A DNA stretch of 30,972 nucleotides from Chloroflexota bacterium (GTDB lineage: Bacteria > Chloroflexota > Limnocylindria > Limnocylindrales > CSP1-4): contig VBFZ01000126.1 of assembly GCA_005880805.1 (NCBI GenBank), positions 1 through 30,972 on the forward strand. The letters run 5' to 3'. Of the stretch, positions 14,644 to 22,260 are shown in pieces; the stretch's first letter is position 1, and the number at the start of each line of letters is the position of its first letter. A program made the translations under genes and the position numbers. The notes beneath the pieces were generated by a model, which was not told where the DNA came from, did not search any database, and saw only the letters and a list, made by a program, of their open reading frames with translations.

Positions 14644-15549
14644 CTAGGACTTCGCCTGCATGCCTACGACTCCAAGGGGCAGCTGGCTTGCGGCCTCTTC
14701 GTCGAAGAGCCACGTCGCGCCCGTCCGGCGCGCGAGCTGAGCAGGCAGGCGTCGCGGATCCGGCTCCTCGCTGAAGATCCGGGCCACGATCCCGGCCTTG
14801 GCTGAGCCGGTGACCACGACGATGATCGAGCGCGCGACGCCCAGGAGAGCCGGGTTGACGGTGACGCGCGATACGTGTGGCTCGACGTGCGTCGGAGCCG
14901 GGATCGCCATCGCCCATTTTTCGGAGGTCAGGGCCTCGCTGTCCGGGAACACCGACAGGACATGCCCCTCGGGTCCGACGCCCAGCAGCACGAGGTCGAA
15001 GACGGGCCAGCCGTCGGCCGTCGGCAGCTGTCCAAGCTCTGCCACGTAGGTCGCGGCGCACCACTCGGGCCCGCGGCTCTCGCCGATCGCGATCGTGCAC
15101 GGGAACGGATGGACGTTCTCGGGCGGGATGTCGACGCCTGGATCGTGCCCGACGTCGACGTCGATGCCGGACTCGCCCCAGCCCGACAGCCCTCCCCTGG
15201 CCGAGACGGCGAGCAGCCCCTCGTCGGCGATGAGCACGTTGGACAGCGGGTTGTCGCGGGGCACGTAGCGGTCGTCGCCCCACCACAGGTGAACCGAGGT
15301 CCACGGCACATCCGTTCGCAGCGGCCCGGCGAGGTTCTGGTAGATCGCGAGCGGGGTCGAGCCGCCAGTCGTCGCCCAGTCGACGCGACCGCGAGTCTCC
15401 ACGGAAGATCGGAGCGCCTCCGCGATCCGCTCCGCCGCCTCCCGCGAGACCGACTCGGCGTCCTGCTGGATGACGATTTCGGGCTCGCCCGTGTCGGGAG
15501 CCGTCGGCACCGAATAGGTCCGGACGTTGCCGACCGTCTCGTCGTCCAT
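14644..15549 (-). CDS. pgl: 6-phosphogluconolactonase
   Basis: A 301-residue protein that hydrolyses 6-phosphogluconolactone, the product of Zwf, to 6-phosphogluconate. Family blocks: TTGGSTPLAIY (about residues 60-70), HLWWGDDRYVP (87-97) and GVGPEGHVLSVFP near 183, where the usual Asp-Gly-His is Glu-Gly-His. The protein is longer than the typical 230-260 residues because of an N-terminal extension of about 22 residues and an insertion rich in Gly and Asp (about 115-140) between the second and third blocks. The ATG at 15549 shares its A with the opcA stop in the string TGATG, which marks coupled translation. The open frame continues upstream through opcA but is not coding there. Confidence 0.9.
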   Translation of the reverse strand: MDDETVGNVRTYSVPTAPDTGEPEIVIQQDAESVSREAAERIAEALRSSVETRGRVDWATTGGSTPLAIYQNLAGPLRTDVPWTSVHLWWGDDRYVPRDNPLSNVLIADEGLLAVSARGGLSGWGESGIDVDVGHDPGVDIPPENVHPFPCTIAIGESRGPEWCAATYVAELGQLPTADGWPVFDLVLLGVGPEGHVLSVFPDSEALTSEKWAMAIPAPTHVEPHVSRVTVNPALLGVARSIIVVVTGSAKAGIVARIFSEEPDPRRLPAQLARRTGATWLFDEEAASQLPLGVVGMQAKS

Positions 15550-16865
15550 CAGCTCGCGATCAGCTCCGAGGCCACCCGGATGGCGTCGATCGCAACTGGA
15601 TCCGGCCCGCCGGCCTCGATCGCCTCGGCGAGCAGGTCGACGTCCGTCCGTCGTGCGGCGCGGAAGACACGCTCGAGAAGCTCGACGCCGTCCTCCCATA
15701 CGCGGACCCTGACGGTCCCGGCTTCCGCGGTGACGTCGGCACGCAGCTCTGAGCCGCGACGCTCTGCCAGCAGCTCCACCCGCAGCGTGGTCCCTGCTGG
15801 CATGCCCGACATGACCGGACGGATGTACACCGCCACGTCGCTCCTGCCCTCGCGCAGGGTGGCCGTCAGGCCTCGATGCATCGGCTCGGGTCCCGGGCGC
15901 GAAGAGGCCCGGTGCCGCCCGGAAACCGGGGTGGAAAGCGGCGTCAGGGGCTTGACGATCGACAGCCCGAGCCGCGATGCGAGCCACGCCGCGTGGTAGA
16001 CCGGCTTGACGACGTTAGTCGAGCCGGGAGCTCCCGTCGGGTCGTGGGTGGCGTACGTGACGGAGATGCGGCGCACAGCCCGGATGTACGGCACGCACTC
16101 GGGCGTATCGAAGATCGACGCGATCGCCTCCCGCCAGCGCGACTGGCGAACCAGGGCGAAGTCGAAAACGGTCAGCCGGAGACGATCCATCGCCTCGGCC
16201 ATCTCGCGCAGGCGGGCCAGCCCGTCGCCGCCCCACGAGGCTCCGTCCACGACGAGGCGATCGGTGATCCGCAGGAGGGCGGCCGTCAGGGGCAGGCGGA
16301 ACGGCGGCTCGCCGGGCCACCACATCGTGACCGGCAGGTCGTGGATGAGCAGCGGCTCGACGATCGCCCCGAGGTGGCGTCCCGCGTCGCCGCCCGCGGT
16401 CAGGTAGATCATCTCGGCGCAGGTTTCGGGCGCGTCCTCGCGCGGCAGGATGCAGTGCGCCTGGACGTGGGCGTTGATCCACGCCGGGCCGTCCGGATCG
16501 CCGGTCGAGACGACGAGGGTTCGCGACGGGTGCCGGCCGGTCAGCTCCTGGATCGTGGCCGAGCAGCGTTCGCCGATCTCCGGGCGCCGCGCGACGACTA
16601 CCAGGTTCATCACGCTGGTGCGGGCGGCGATGTGCCGCGACTCCTCCCCGTCCACGCGCGCGACGAGCTTCGGGATCGCCCACATGCGCGACAGCTCGCG
16701 GTCGATCTCTTCGATGCTGTGGGCGCGCGAGGACCAGCGCAGGACCGTCTCGCCAGGCTTCTGCGGAGCGCTGTCGAGGATCAAGCCGCCCAGGTCGACG
16801 CCCGAGGGAGCACTCACGCGCGCGCCGCCTTGCACGTTCTGCTCAACGACGTCGCCTTTAGCCAT
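15549..16865 (-). CDS. opcA: glucose-6-phosphate dehydrogenase assembly protein OpcA
   Basis: A 438-residue OpcA. In cyanobacteria and actinobacteria this protein helps assemble or allosterically activate the Zwf oligomer, and it is normally encoded next to zwf and pgl, as here. Recognisable blocks include MNLVVVARRPE near residue 85, GRHPSRTLVVS near 110, a WINAHVQAHC segment, and IVEPLLIHDLPVTMWWPGEPP in the middle domain. The start at ATG 16865 overlaps the zwf stop as TGATG and has GGAGG 5 nt upstream; an ATG at 16880 in the same frame is less likely. The C-terminal 130 residues, with TTLRVELLAERRG and DVTAEAG, are beta-rich as in relatives. No catalytic motif is expected. Confidence 0.9.
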   Translation of the reverse strand: MAKGDVVEQNVQGGARVSAPSGVDLGGLILDSAPQKPGETVLRWSSRAHSIEEIDRELSRMWAIPKLVARVDGEESRHIAARTSVMNLVVVARRPEIGERCSATIQELTGRHPSRTLVVSTGDPDGPAWINAHVQAHCILPREDAPETCAEMIYLTAGGDAGRHLGAIVEPLLIHDLPVTMWWPGEPPFRLPLTAALLRITDRLVVDGASWGGDGLARLREMAEAMDRLRLTVFDFALVRQSRWREAIASIFDTPECVPYIRAVRRISVTYATHDPTGAPGSTNVVKPVYHAAWLASRLGLSIVKPLTPLSTPVSGRHRASSRPGPEPMHRGLTATLREGRSDVAVYIRPVMSGMPAGTTLRVELLAERRGSELRADVTAEAGTVRVRVWEDGVELLERVFRAARRTDVDLLAEAIEAGGPDPVAIDAIRVASELIAS

Positions 16866-18541
16866 CAGATCCTCCGCCACCTCCGGCCATCCCTTGCCAG
16901 CAGGTGATCGGCTGCCTCAGGCCCCCACGAGCCGGCCTCGTAGCTCGGGAAGTCCGGCGGCGGCATGTCGGCCCACGACTCGATGATCGGCGTCACGATG
17001 CCCCACGCCTCCTCGACCTCGTCCGCCCGGGTGAAGAGCGAAGCGTCACCCAGGAGCGCGTCGAGGATGAGCGTCTCGTACGCATCGGGCGAGTCCACCG
17101 AGAACGACGAGCCGTAGGTAAAGTCCATGTTCACGGATCGGACGTCGATGCCGAGGCCGGGCACCTTCGCGCCGAAGCGGAGGAGAATGCCCTCGTCGGG
17201 CTGGATCCGCATCGCCAGCAGGTTCGGCTGCGGGTCGCCGGTCGCCTCGCGGAACAGCCGGTGCGGCACCTCGTTGAACTGGATCGCGATCTCCGATGCG
17301 CGCTTCGGAAGGCGCTTGCCGGTTCGCAGGTAGAAGGGCACGCCCGCCCAGCGCCAGTCGTCGATCTGGAAGCGCGTGGCGATGAACGTTTCGGTCTCCG
17401 ACTGCGGATCCACCTCGGGTTCTTCGCGGTAACCCGGCACCTCGTGGGCCTCCACCCAGCCCCCGCCGTACTGGCCCCGCACGATGTCGCGCGTGACGTC
17501 GTGGCGGGTCGGAGGCGCGATGGCCCGGATCACCTTGACCTTCTCGTCACGCAGCGCATCGGCATCAAACGAGGCGGGCGGCTCCATGGCTACCAGCGCG
17601 AGCAGCTGCATCAGGTGGTTCTGGAGGAAGTCCCGTGACGCACCCGTCTCCTCGTAGAACGCGCCGCGGCTCTCGACGCCGATCGACTCGGCAACGGTGA
17701 TCTGCACGTGGTCGACGTAGCGCCGGTTCCAGAGCGGCTCCCAGATGCCGTTCCCGAAGCGGAAGACCAGCAGGTTGCGGACGGTCTCCTTGCCGAGGTA
17801 GTGGTCGATCCGGTAGACCTGCTTCTCCCGGAAGACCTTCAGGACCTCGCGGTTGAGCCGGATGGCCGACTCCAGGTCGCGGCCGAACGGCTTCTCGATG
17901 ATCACACGCCGCCAGCCGCCGCCATGGACCTCGTGGTCGAGCCCGACGCGCCCGAGCTGGCTGATGATCTCGGGGAAATCCGTCGCGTGCGTCGCCAGGT
18001 AGAAGAGTGCGTTGCCGCGTGTGCCCTGCTCGCGCTCGACCCGCTGCAGGCGCTGGACGAGGCGATCGAACGATGCGGGGTCGGAGAAGTCACCCTGGTG
18101 GTAGGTCAGCCGCTCGGCGAAGCCCGCCCACGCCTCCTCATCGACCGGGAGCGTTCGCGAATACTTGTCGAGGGAGGCCCTGATGTCGGATCGGAACGTG
18201 TCGTCGGTGTACGGGCGGCGGCCGACTGCGACCAGTGCGTACTCGTGCGGGAGCAGGTTCGTGCGCCACAGCTGGTAGAGGGCCGGGATGACCTTGCGGT
18301 GTGCGAGGTCGCCGGTTCCCCCGAACAGCACGAACGCGAATGGCTCGGGCATGCGCTCCAGCCGAAGCCCCTCGCGCAGCGGGTTCTCGACCGGACGCGT
18401 GACCGCCCGCCGCTTCCCTTCGTGAGCGAGCCGGAGGTCGCGCATCGTGCGCGGCTGCTCCTTGCCCGGCCGGGCCGGGGCACCGACGGGAGCCTCGGGC
18501 GCTGGGGGTCCCTTCCGGGTCGGCTCTTTGGTGACCGTCAC
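16865..18541 (-). CDS. zwf: glucose-6-phosphate 1-dehydrogenase
   Basis: A 558-residue NADP-linked enzyme that oxidises glucose 6-phosphate to the lactone, the entry step of the oxidative pentose phosphate pathway. The nucleotide-binding loop is FGGTGDLAHRK (73-83), where most relatives have GASGDL. The EKPFG block is at 216-220, and the active-site signature RIDHYLGKE at 244-252 contains the catalytic His. A polar, proline-rich N-terminal extension of about 45 residues precedes the conserved ENPLREGLRLER segment seen in cyanobacterial-type enzymes. The ATG at 18541 lies 15 nt after the gnd stop. It overlaps opcA by one nucleotide (TGATG), consistent with stoichiometric production of the two partners. 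Confidence 0.95.
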   Translation of the reverse strand: MTVTKEPTRKGPPAPEAPVGAPARPGKEQPRTMRDLRLAHEGKRRAVTRPVENPLREGLRLERMPEPFAFVLFGGTGDLAHRKVIPALYQLWRTNLLPHEYALVAVGRRPYTDDTFRSDIRASLDKYSRTLPVDEEAWAGFAERLTYHQGDFSDPASFDRLVQRLQRVEREQGTRGNALFYLATHATDFPEIISQLGRVGLDHEVHGGGWRRVIIEKPFGRDLESAIRLNREVLKVFREKQVYRIDHYLGKETVRNLLVFRFGNGIWEPLWNRRYVDHVQITVAESIGVESRGAFYEETGASRDFLQNHLMQLLALVAMEPPASFDADALRDEKVKVIRAIAPPTRHDVTRDIVRGQYGGGWVEAHEVPGYREEPEVDPQSETETFIATRFQIDDWRWAGVPFYLRTGKRLPKRASEIAIQFNEVPHRLFREATGDPQPNLLAMRIQPDEGILLRFGAKVPGLGIDVRSVNMDFTYGSSFSVDSPDAYETLILDALLGDASLFTRADEVEEAWGIVTPIIESWADMPPPDFPSYEAGSWGPEAADHLLARDGRRWRRI

Positions 18542-18556
18542 TCGCTGGTCACCGCG

Positions 18557-19453
18557 TCACTCGGTTTTGACGGCGTGGCCGCCGAACTCGTTGCGGAGCG
18601 CGGCCAGGACCTTGGCGCCGTAGGAGTCCTCCTGGCGTGAGCGGAGGCGCGTCAGGAGCGCCAACGTGATGGCCGGCGCCGGCACGTTCAGGTCGATCGC
18701 CTCCTGGACGGTCCAGCGGCCCTCGCCGGAATCCTCGACCCATCCCCTCAGGTGGGTGAGATCCTGGTCCGACTCGAACGCGCGCTCGGCGAGCTCCAAT
18801 AGCCACGACCGAACGACCGAGCCGTGGTTCCAGAGCTTCGAGATGCCCCCCAGGTCCAGCTCGTACTCGGAAGCGTGCAGGATCTCGAAGCCCTCCGCGT
18901 AGGACTGCATCATCCCGTACTCGATGCCGTTATGGACCATCTTCACGTAGTGGCCAGCGCCCGCCGCGCCGACGTGCAGGTAGCCGTCCGGCGGAGCGAG
19001 CGACCGGAATATGGGCTCGAGCGGCTGCACCGCATCGGCGTCGCCACCGACCATCAGGCAGAAGCCGTTGGCGAGGCCCCAGATGCCGCCGCTGACGCCG
19101 GCATCGATGAACTTCAGGCCCTTTTCGGCGACCTTGTCGTGTCGTCGTCTCGAGTCGTGGAAGTTCGAGTTCCCGCCGTCGATGATCGTGTCGCCCGGCT
19201 CCAGGAGCTCCATCAGCTCGTCGATCTGGGCCTCCGTCGCGTCGCCCGCCGGCACCATGATCCAGACGGCGCGCGGCTTCTCGAGCTTCCCGACCAGCTC
19301 CTCGAGCGAGTACGAGCCCTCGGCTCCCTCACCCTCGATCTCCTTCGTCTTCTCCGCGGTGCGGTTGTAGGCCACGATGTCGTGGCCGTCCCGGATGAGC
19401 CGCCGAACCATGTTGGCGCCCATCCGGCCGAGGCCGATGAACCCGATGCGCAT
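18557..19453 (-). CDS. gnd: 6-phosphogluconate dehydrogenase, decarboxylating, short form
   Basis: A 298-residue enzyme converting 6-phosphogluconate to ribulose 5-phosphate and CO2. It belongs to the short (about 300-residue) GndA/YqeC-type class. Blocks: FIGLGRMG (5-12) for the dinucleotide, IIDGGNSN (90-97), the catalytic SGGIWG (121-126) and GAGHYVKMVHNGIEYG (165-180) with the catalytic lysine. NRT after the second strand suggests NADP use, which is an inference. ATG 19453 is chosen because the Rossmann fold begins there, with GGGAGG 10 nt upstream. A GTG at 19507 with GGGAGG 7 nt upstream would add 18 residues and is a real alternative. It sits between pgi and zwf. Confidence 0.93.
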   Translation of the reverse strand: MRIGFIGLGRMGANMVRRLIRDGHDIVAYNRTAEKTKEIEGEGAEGSYSLEELVGKLEKPRAVWIMVPAGDATEAQIDELMELLEPGDTIIDGGNSNFHDSRRRHDKVAEKGLKFIDAGVSGGIWGLANGFCLMVGGDADAVQPLEPIFRSLAPPDGYLHVGAAGAGHYVKMVHNGIEYGMMQSYAEGFEILHASEYELDLGGISKLWNHGSVVRSWLLELAERAFESDQDLTHLRGWVEDSGEGRWTVQEAIDLNVPAPAITLALLTRLRSRQEDSYGAKVLAALRNEFGGHAVKTE

Positions 19454-19523
19454 CGAGGTGGAACCTCCCTGCGGGCCTGACGCGCGCTGCTCTGCGACCG
19501 TGCTCACGTTTATCCCTCCCAGT

Positions 19524-21368
19524 TCAGCGGCCCGGCGCCGACGGGAGCGCGCGTTCGAGTGCGCGTCCGAGCGCGGCCAGGCCAGCGTCCGCGTCCGATC
19601 CCAGGTGGACGCGAAGGATCGGCAGGTCGTGCGCCTCGATCGTCTGGAAGTCCCCTGCCGCCTGGGCGTCGATGAGCTCGCCAAAGGTATACGGCCAGCC
19701 GGGAATCGGCCGGTCGTTCGGGTGGTCGGCAGTCAGCTGAAGGAACCATCCGATCGGCGCACCGCCCTTGTGCAGTTGTCCGGTGGAATGCAGGAAGCGC
19801 GGTCCGTAGCCCACGGTCGTCGCGCGTTGGGTGCGGGCGCGCAGCAGCGTGCGGATGTGCGTCAGGGCCGCGTCTCGCGACCCCGACGGCGCGATGAAGG
19901 CCTGGAGGGCGAGGTAGGCGTTCGGCTTCATCCGCTCGATGTGGCGTTGCAGCTCCCCGATGACGCTGTCGCGCGACTTCGAGAGTCGCAGGGGCGCGTC
20001 GCCGATCAGCGTCAGGCCGTCGCCGGACGCCAGGGCATTGACCGATTCGGGAGCGGGAACCTCCGGGCCGTCGCCGAGGATCTCGGCCGCGGCACCTTCG
20101 GTCTGCCCGCGACGGCCGCGCTGGGCGAGGAGCCGGCGCGTGTTCTCCTTGGCTTCCTCGACGTTCGGCTGATCGAACGGGTCGATCCCGAGGACCGCCC
20201 CCGCGATTGCCGTGGCGACCTCCCAGCGGACGAACTCGCCGCCGATGTCGATGGGGTCGGGCAGGTGGATCCGGATGACCGGATGACCGGCCTCCTCGAG
20301 CTCACGCAGAAGTGTTCCGGCGTCGTGCTCCGCGCTCGAGGGGCCGGCCGAGCCTTCGAGGGTCAGGCGGACGAACACGCGATCGGGTCCGTAGACCTCG
20401 GGTGGGCCAAGCGGCTCGCCGTCGACCGGCACGATTCCCACGCCGTGCTTGCCCGTGCTCTCGGCGATGAGCTGCTCGGCCCATGCGCCGAAGCTTTCGA
20501 TCTCCGGATCGGGCACGAAGGTGAGCTTGTCGCGCCCGCCCCGCGCAAGGGAACCGATCGCCAGGCCCAGCGAGACTCCCGGATTGTCCAGCGGCTCCGG
20601 CTCCCGGCAGCGGCCCAGCATCGCGTCGCCAGAGGCAAGAAGCGCATCGAGATCGAGGCCGATCAGCGAGGCCGGAACGAGGCCGACGTAGGTGAGCGCC
20701 GAATACCGACCGCCGATATCGGGCGGGTTCAGAAACACCTCGCGCAGGTCGTCGTGGTGCGGAATGGCGGCGACGCTCTTGCCGGGATCGGTGATCGCCA
20801 CCATCAACTCGCCCGGGTGCTCCCGGCGCGGCGCATGGTGTGCCCGAAGCGCCTTCTCGATCCTGTCCCAGGCATCCGCCTGGAAGGCGAGCGGCTCCGT
20901 GGTCGTGCCCGACTTCGAGGCGACGATGAACAGCGTCGCGAGCGGATCGAGGTCGTCCACGGCCGCGGCGACTGCGTCGGGATCGGTCGAGTCGAGGACG
21001 CGCAGGCCGAGCCAGTCCTCGCCCGAGCCGAACGTCCGGTGCAGGACGTCGGGCGCGAGGCTGCTGCCGCCCATGCCGGCGACGATCGCATTGGTGAAAC
21101 CGGCGTCCCGGATGCCGTCGCCGAAGCCTTCGAGGGCGGGAATGTCATTGGTGAAATGCTCCGGCGCATCGAGCCAGCCGAGGCGTTCGGCAATCGCGGC
21201 CTGCACGTGAGGGTCATTCGACCAGAGCGTCGTGTCGCGATCCATCAGCCGCTCCGCCCAGCGCTCGTCGCGTGCCCGCGCGACGGCGGACTCGAATGCC
21301 GCCTGGGCTTCCTCGCTGCCGAAAGACAGGTTCGGGACGGCTTCCGCCGCCGCTGCCGGATCGCTCAT
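19524..21368 (-). CDS. pgi: glucose-6-phosphate isomerase (TAL-PGI-type PGI domain)
   Basis: A 614-residue isomerase interconverting glucose 6-phosphate and fructose 6-phosphate. The sequence matches the PGI half of the fused transaldolase/PGI proteins rather than the classical enzyme. The first SIS domain has AGMGGSSLAPDVL (97-109) and VASKSGTTTEPLAF (149-162). The second part has DPFDQPNVEEAKENTR near 425 and GPRFLHSTGQLHKGG near 535. No transaldolase domain is attached, and no tal gene is in the window. ATG 21368 is the start; the frame is open to 21683, but upstream of the ATG it is only a translated tandem repeat. GAGG lies 8 nt before the ATG. In this operon PGI would return fructose 6-phosphate to glucose 6-phosphate. 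Confidence 0.93.
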   Translation of the reverse strand: MSDPAAAAEAVPNLSFGSEEAQAAFESAVARARDERWAERLMDRDTTLWSNDPHVQAAIAERLGWLDAPEHFTNDIPALEGFGDGIRDAGFTNAIVAGMGGSSLAPDVLHRTFGSGEDWLGLRVLDSTDPDAVAAAVDDLDPLATLFIVASKSGTTTEPLAFQADAWDRIEKALRAHHAPRREHPGELMVAITDPGKSVAAIPHHDDLREVFLNPPDIGGRYSALTYVGLVPASLIGLDLDALLASGDAMLGRCREPEPLDNPGVSLGLAIGSLARGGRDKLTFVPDPEIESFGAWAEQLIAESTGKHGVGIVPVDGEPLGPPEVYGPDRVFVRLTLEGSAGPSSAEHDAGTLLRELEEAGHPVIRIHLPDPIDIGGEFVRWEVATAIAGAVLGIDPFDQPNVEEAKENTRRLLAQRGRRGQTEGAAAEILGDGPEVPAPESVNALASGDGLTLIGDAPLRLSKSRDSVIGELQRHIERMKPNAYLALQAFIAPSGSRDAALTHIRTLLRARTQRATTVGYGPRFLHSTGQLHKGGAPIGWFLQLTADHPNDRPIPGWPYTFGELIDAQAAGDFQTIEAHDLPILRVHLGSDADAGLAALGRALERALPSAPGR

Positions 21369-21780
21369 CGAAACGCCTCGTTCTGACGTGCTACAGATCG
21401 GGTTCCCGTGCCAGGGATCGGGCTCCGTGTGCAACAGATCGGGTTCCGCGTGCAACTGATCGGGTTCCGGCACAACCGCCGGGAGCATTGTCTGTCTTTC
21501 CCGTCGCGATGGTGCGCGGAGCCAGGGCTCAGCGTGGGAGTGGCGTGACGGCGCACGGGCTACGCGCGAGTCTGACGTGCAACATTCACATGAAGGACGC
21601 ACGTACCTGAGCCCCGCCGCGGCGGAGCTACCGAGCAGACCGGCTCGCGGTCCGGAGACGGTCGTCTGGGTCGCCCGAGCCACCAGGCACGCGGTGGGCT
21701 GCCTTCCCCGCGGTCACCTGCCTCCGAGGTCGCGGCCTCCAATCAATCAGCCACGTGGACGGTTCGTTGCGGGTCCCGCC
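21369..21780. other. 412-nt gap inside the pentose phosphate gene block
   Basis: The longest non-coding stretch of the operon, between rpiB and pgi. It holds the tandem array next to pgi, a 10-bp string TCTGACGTGC that occurs twice (21382-21391 and 21571-21580), and a 12-bp palindrome CCGCCGCGGCGG (21614-21625). I compared it by eye with common riboswitch cores and found no match. A second promoter for pgi-gnd-zwf-opcA-pgl could lie here, but I cannot point to a convincing -35/-10 pair. Confidence 0.5.
21382..21475. repeat. tandem repeat, period 20-21 bp, four to five units
   Basis: Units begin at 21396, 21416, 21437 and 21458, each with GATCGGG(T/C)TCC followed by a variable GTGC-containing part. 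On the minus strand the shared core is CCGATCnGTnGCAC, and a degenerate fifth unit (CTGTAGCAC) runs on to 21382. The array ends about 14 nt before the pgi start codon. The period of two helical turns and the position suggest a binding-site array or a structured leader; it could also be a neutral minisatellite. It stays open in the pgi frame only because 21 is divisible by 3. Confidence 0.75.
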
Positions 21781-22239
21781 CTACTCGCCGCGGGCTTCGA
21801 TCGCAAGCACCTTTCGGAGGCGGCGTGCGTGGCGCTCCTCGCCGGAGAAGCGCGCCGCGAGGAACGCGACCGACAATTCGACCGCCAGTTCCAGCCCGAT
21901 CACGCGCGAACCGAGCGTCAGGATGTTCATGTCGTCGTGCTCGACACCCTGGTGCGCCGAGTACGTGTCATGGCACACAGCCGCGCGGACGCCACGGACC
22001 TTGTTTGCCGCGATCGACGCGCCCACGCCGCTGCCGCAGATGAGAATCCCGCGCTCGGCCTGGCCGTCGCGGACAGCGAGGCCGAGCCGCTCCGCGAAGT
22101 CGGGGTAGTCGTCGTGCGGGTCGGCGCCGTCACCGCCCAGGTCCGTCAGCTCATGGCTCGGGGCGAGCTCTCGCAGGCGGTCGATCAGCTCGCGCTTGAG
22201 CGCCGCTCCCGCGTGATCGGCTGCGAATGCAATCCGCAT
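21781..22239 (-). CDS. rpiB: ribose-5-phosphate isomerase B
   Basis: A 152-residue RpiB that interconverts ribose 5-phosphate and ribulose 5-phosphate. Blocks: AADHAG (6-11) for phosphate and ring opening, DDYPDFAE (43-50), ICGSGVGASIAANK (67-80) and CHDTYSAHQGVEHDD (89-103). The catalytic Cys sits at residue 68, in the place typical of RpiB. The last block has HDDMN where many relatives have HNNAN, which is common in actinobacterial-type proteins. ATG 22239 has GGGAGG 7 nt upstream. The gene follows tkt by 21 nt, so the two are co-transcribed. It links gnd's product and the ribose 5-phosphate from the neighbouring psuG pathway to transketolase. Confidence 0.93.
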   Translation of the reverse strand: MRIAFAADHAGAALKRELIDRLRELAPSHELTDLGGDGADPHDDYPDFAERLGLAVRDGQAERGILICGSGVGASIAANKVRGVRAAVCHDTYSAHQGVEHDDMNILTLGSRVIGLELAVELSVAFLAARFSGEERHARRLRKVLAIEARGE

Positions 22240-22260
22240 CGTCGCCCCTCCCGGTGCGGG

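Noticed and set aside
21396..21475. CRISPR array
   Set aside because: The units are contiguous tandem copies of about 21 bp without spacers, and no cas genes are near.
21369..21683. N-terminal extension of PGI, possibly the missing transaldolase domain
   Set aside because: The translated sequence is a tandem repeat and low-complexity residues with no transaldolase motif; it stays open because the repeat length is divisible by 3.
21369..21780. Riboswitch in the rpiB-pgi gap
   Set aside because: By eye I found no conserved core of common classes (cobalamin, TPP, SAM, glycine, c-di-GMP, ykkC). A covariance-model search could still change this.
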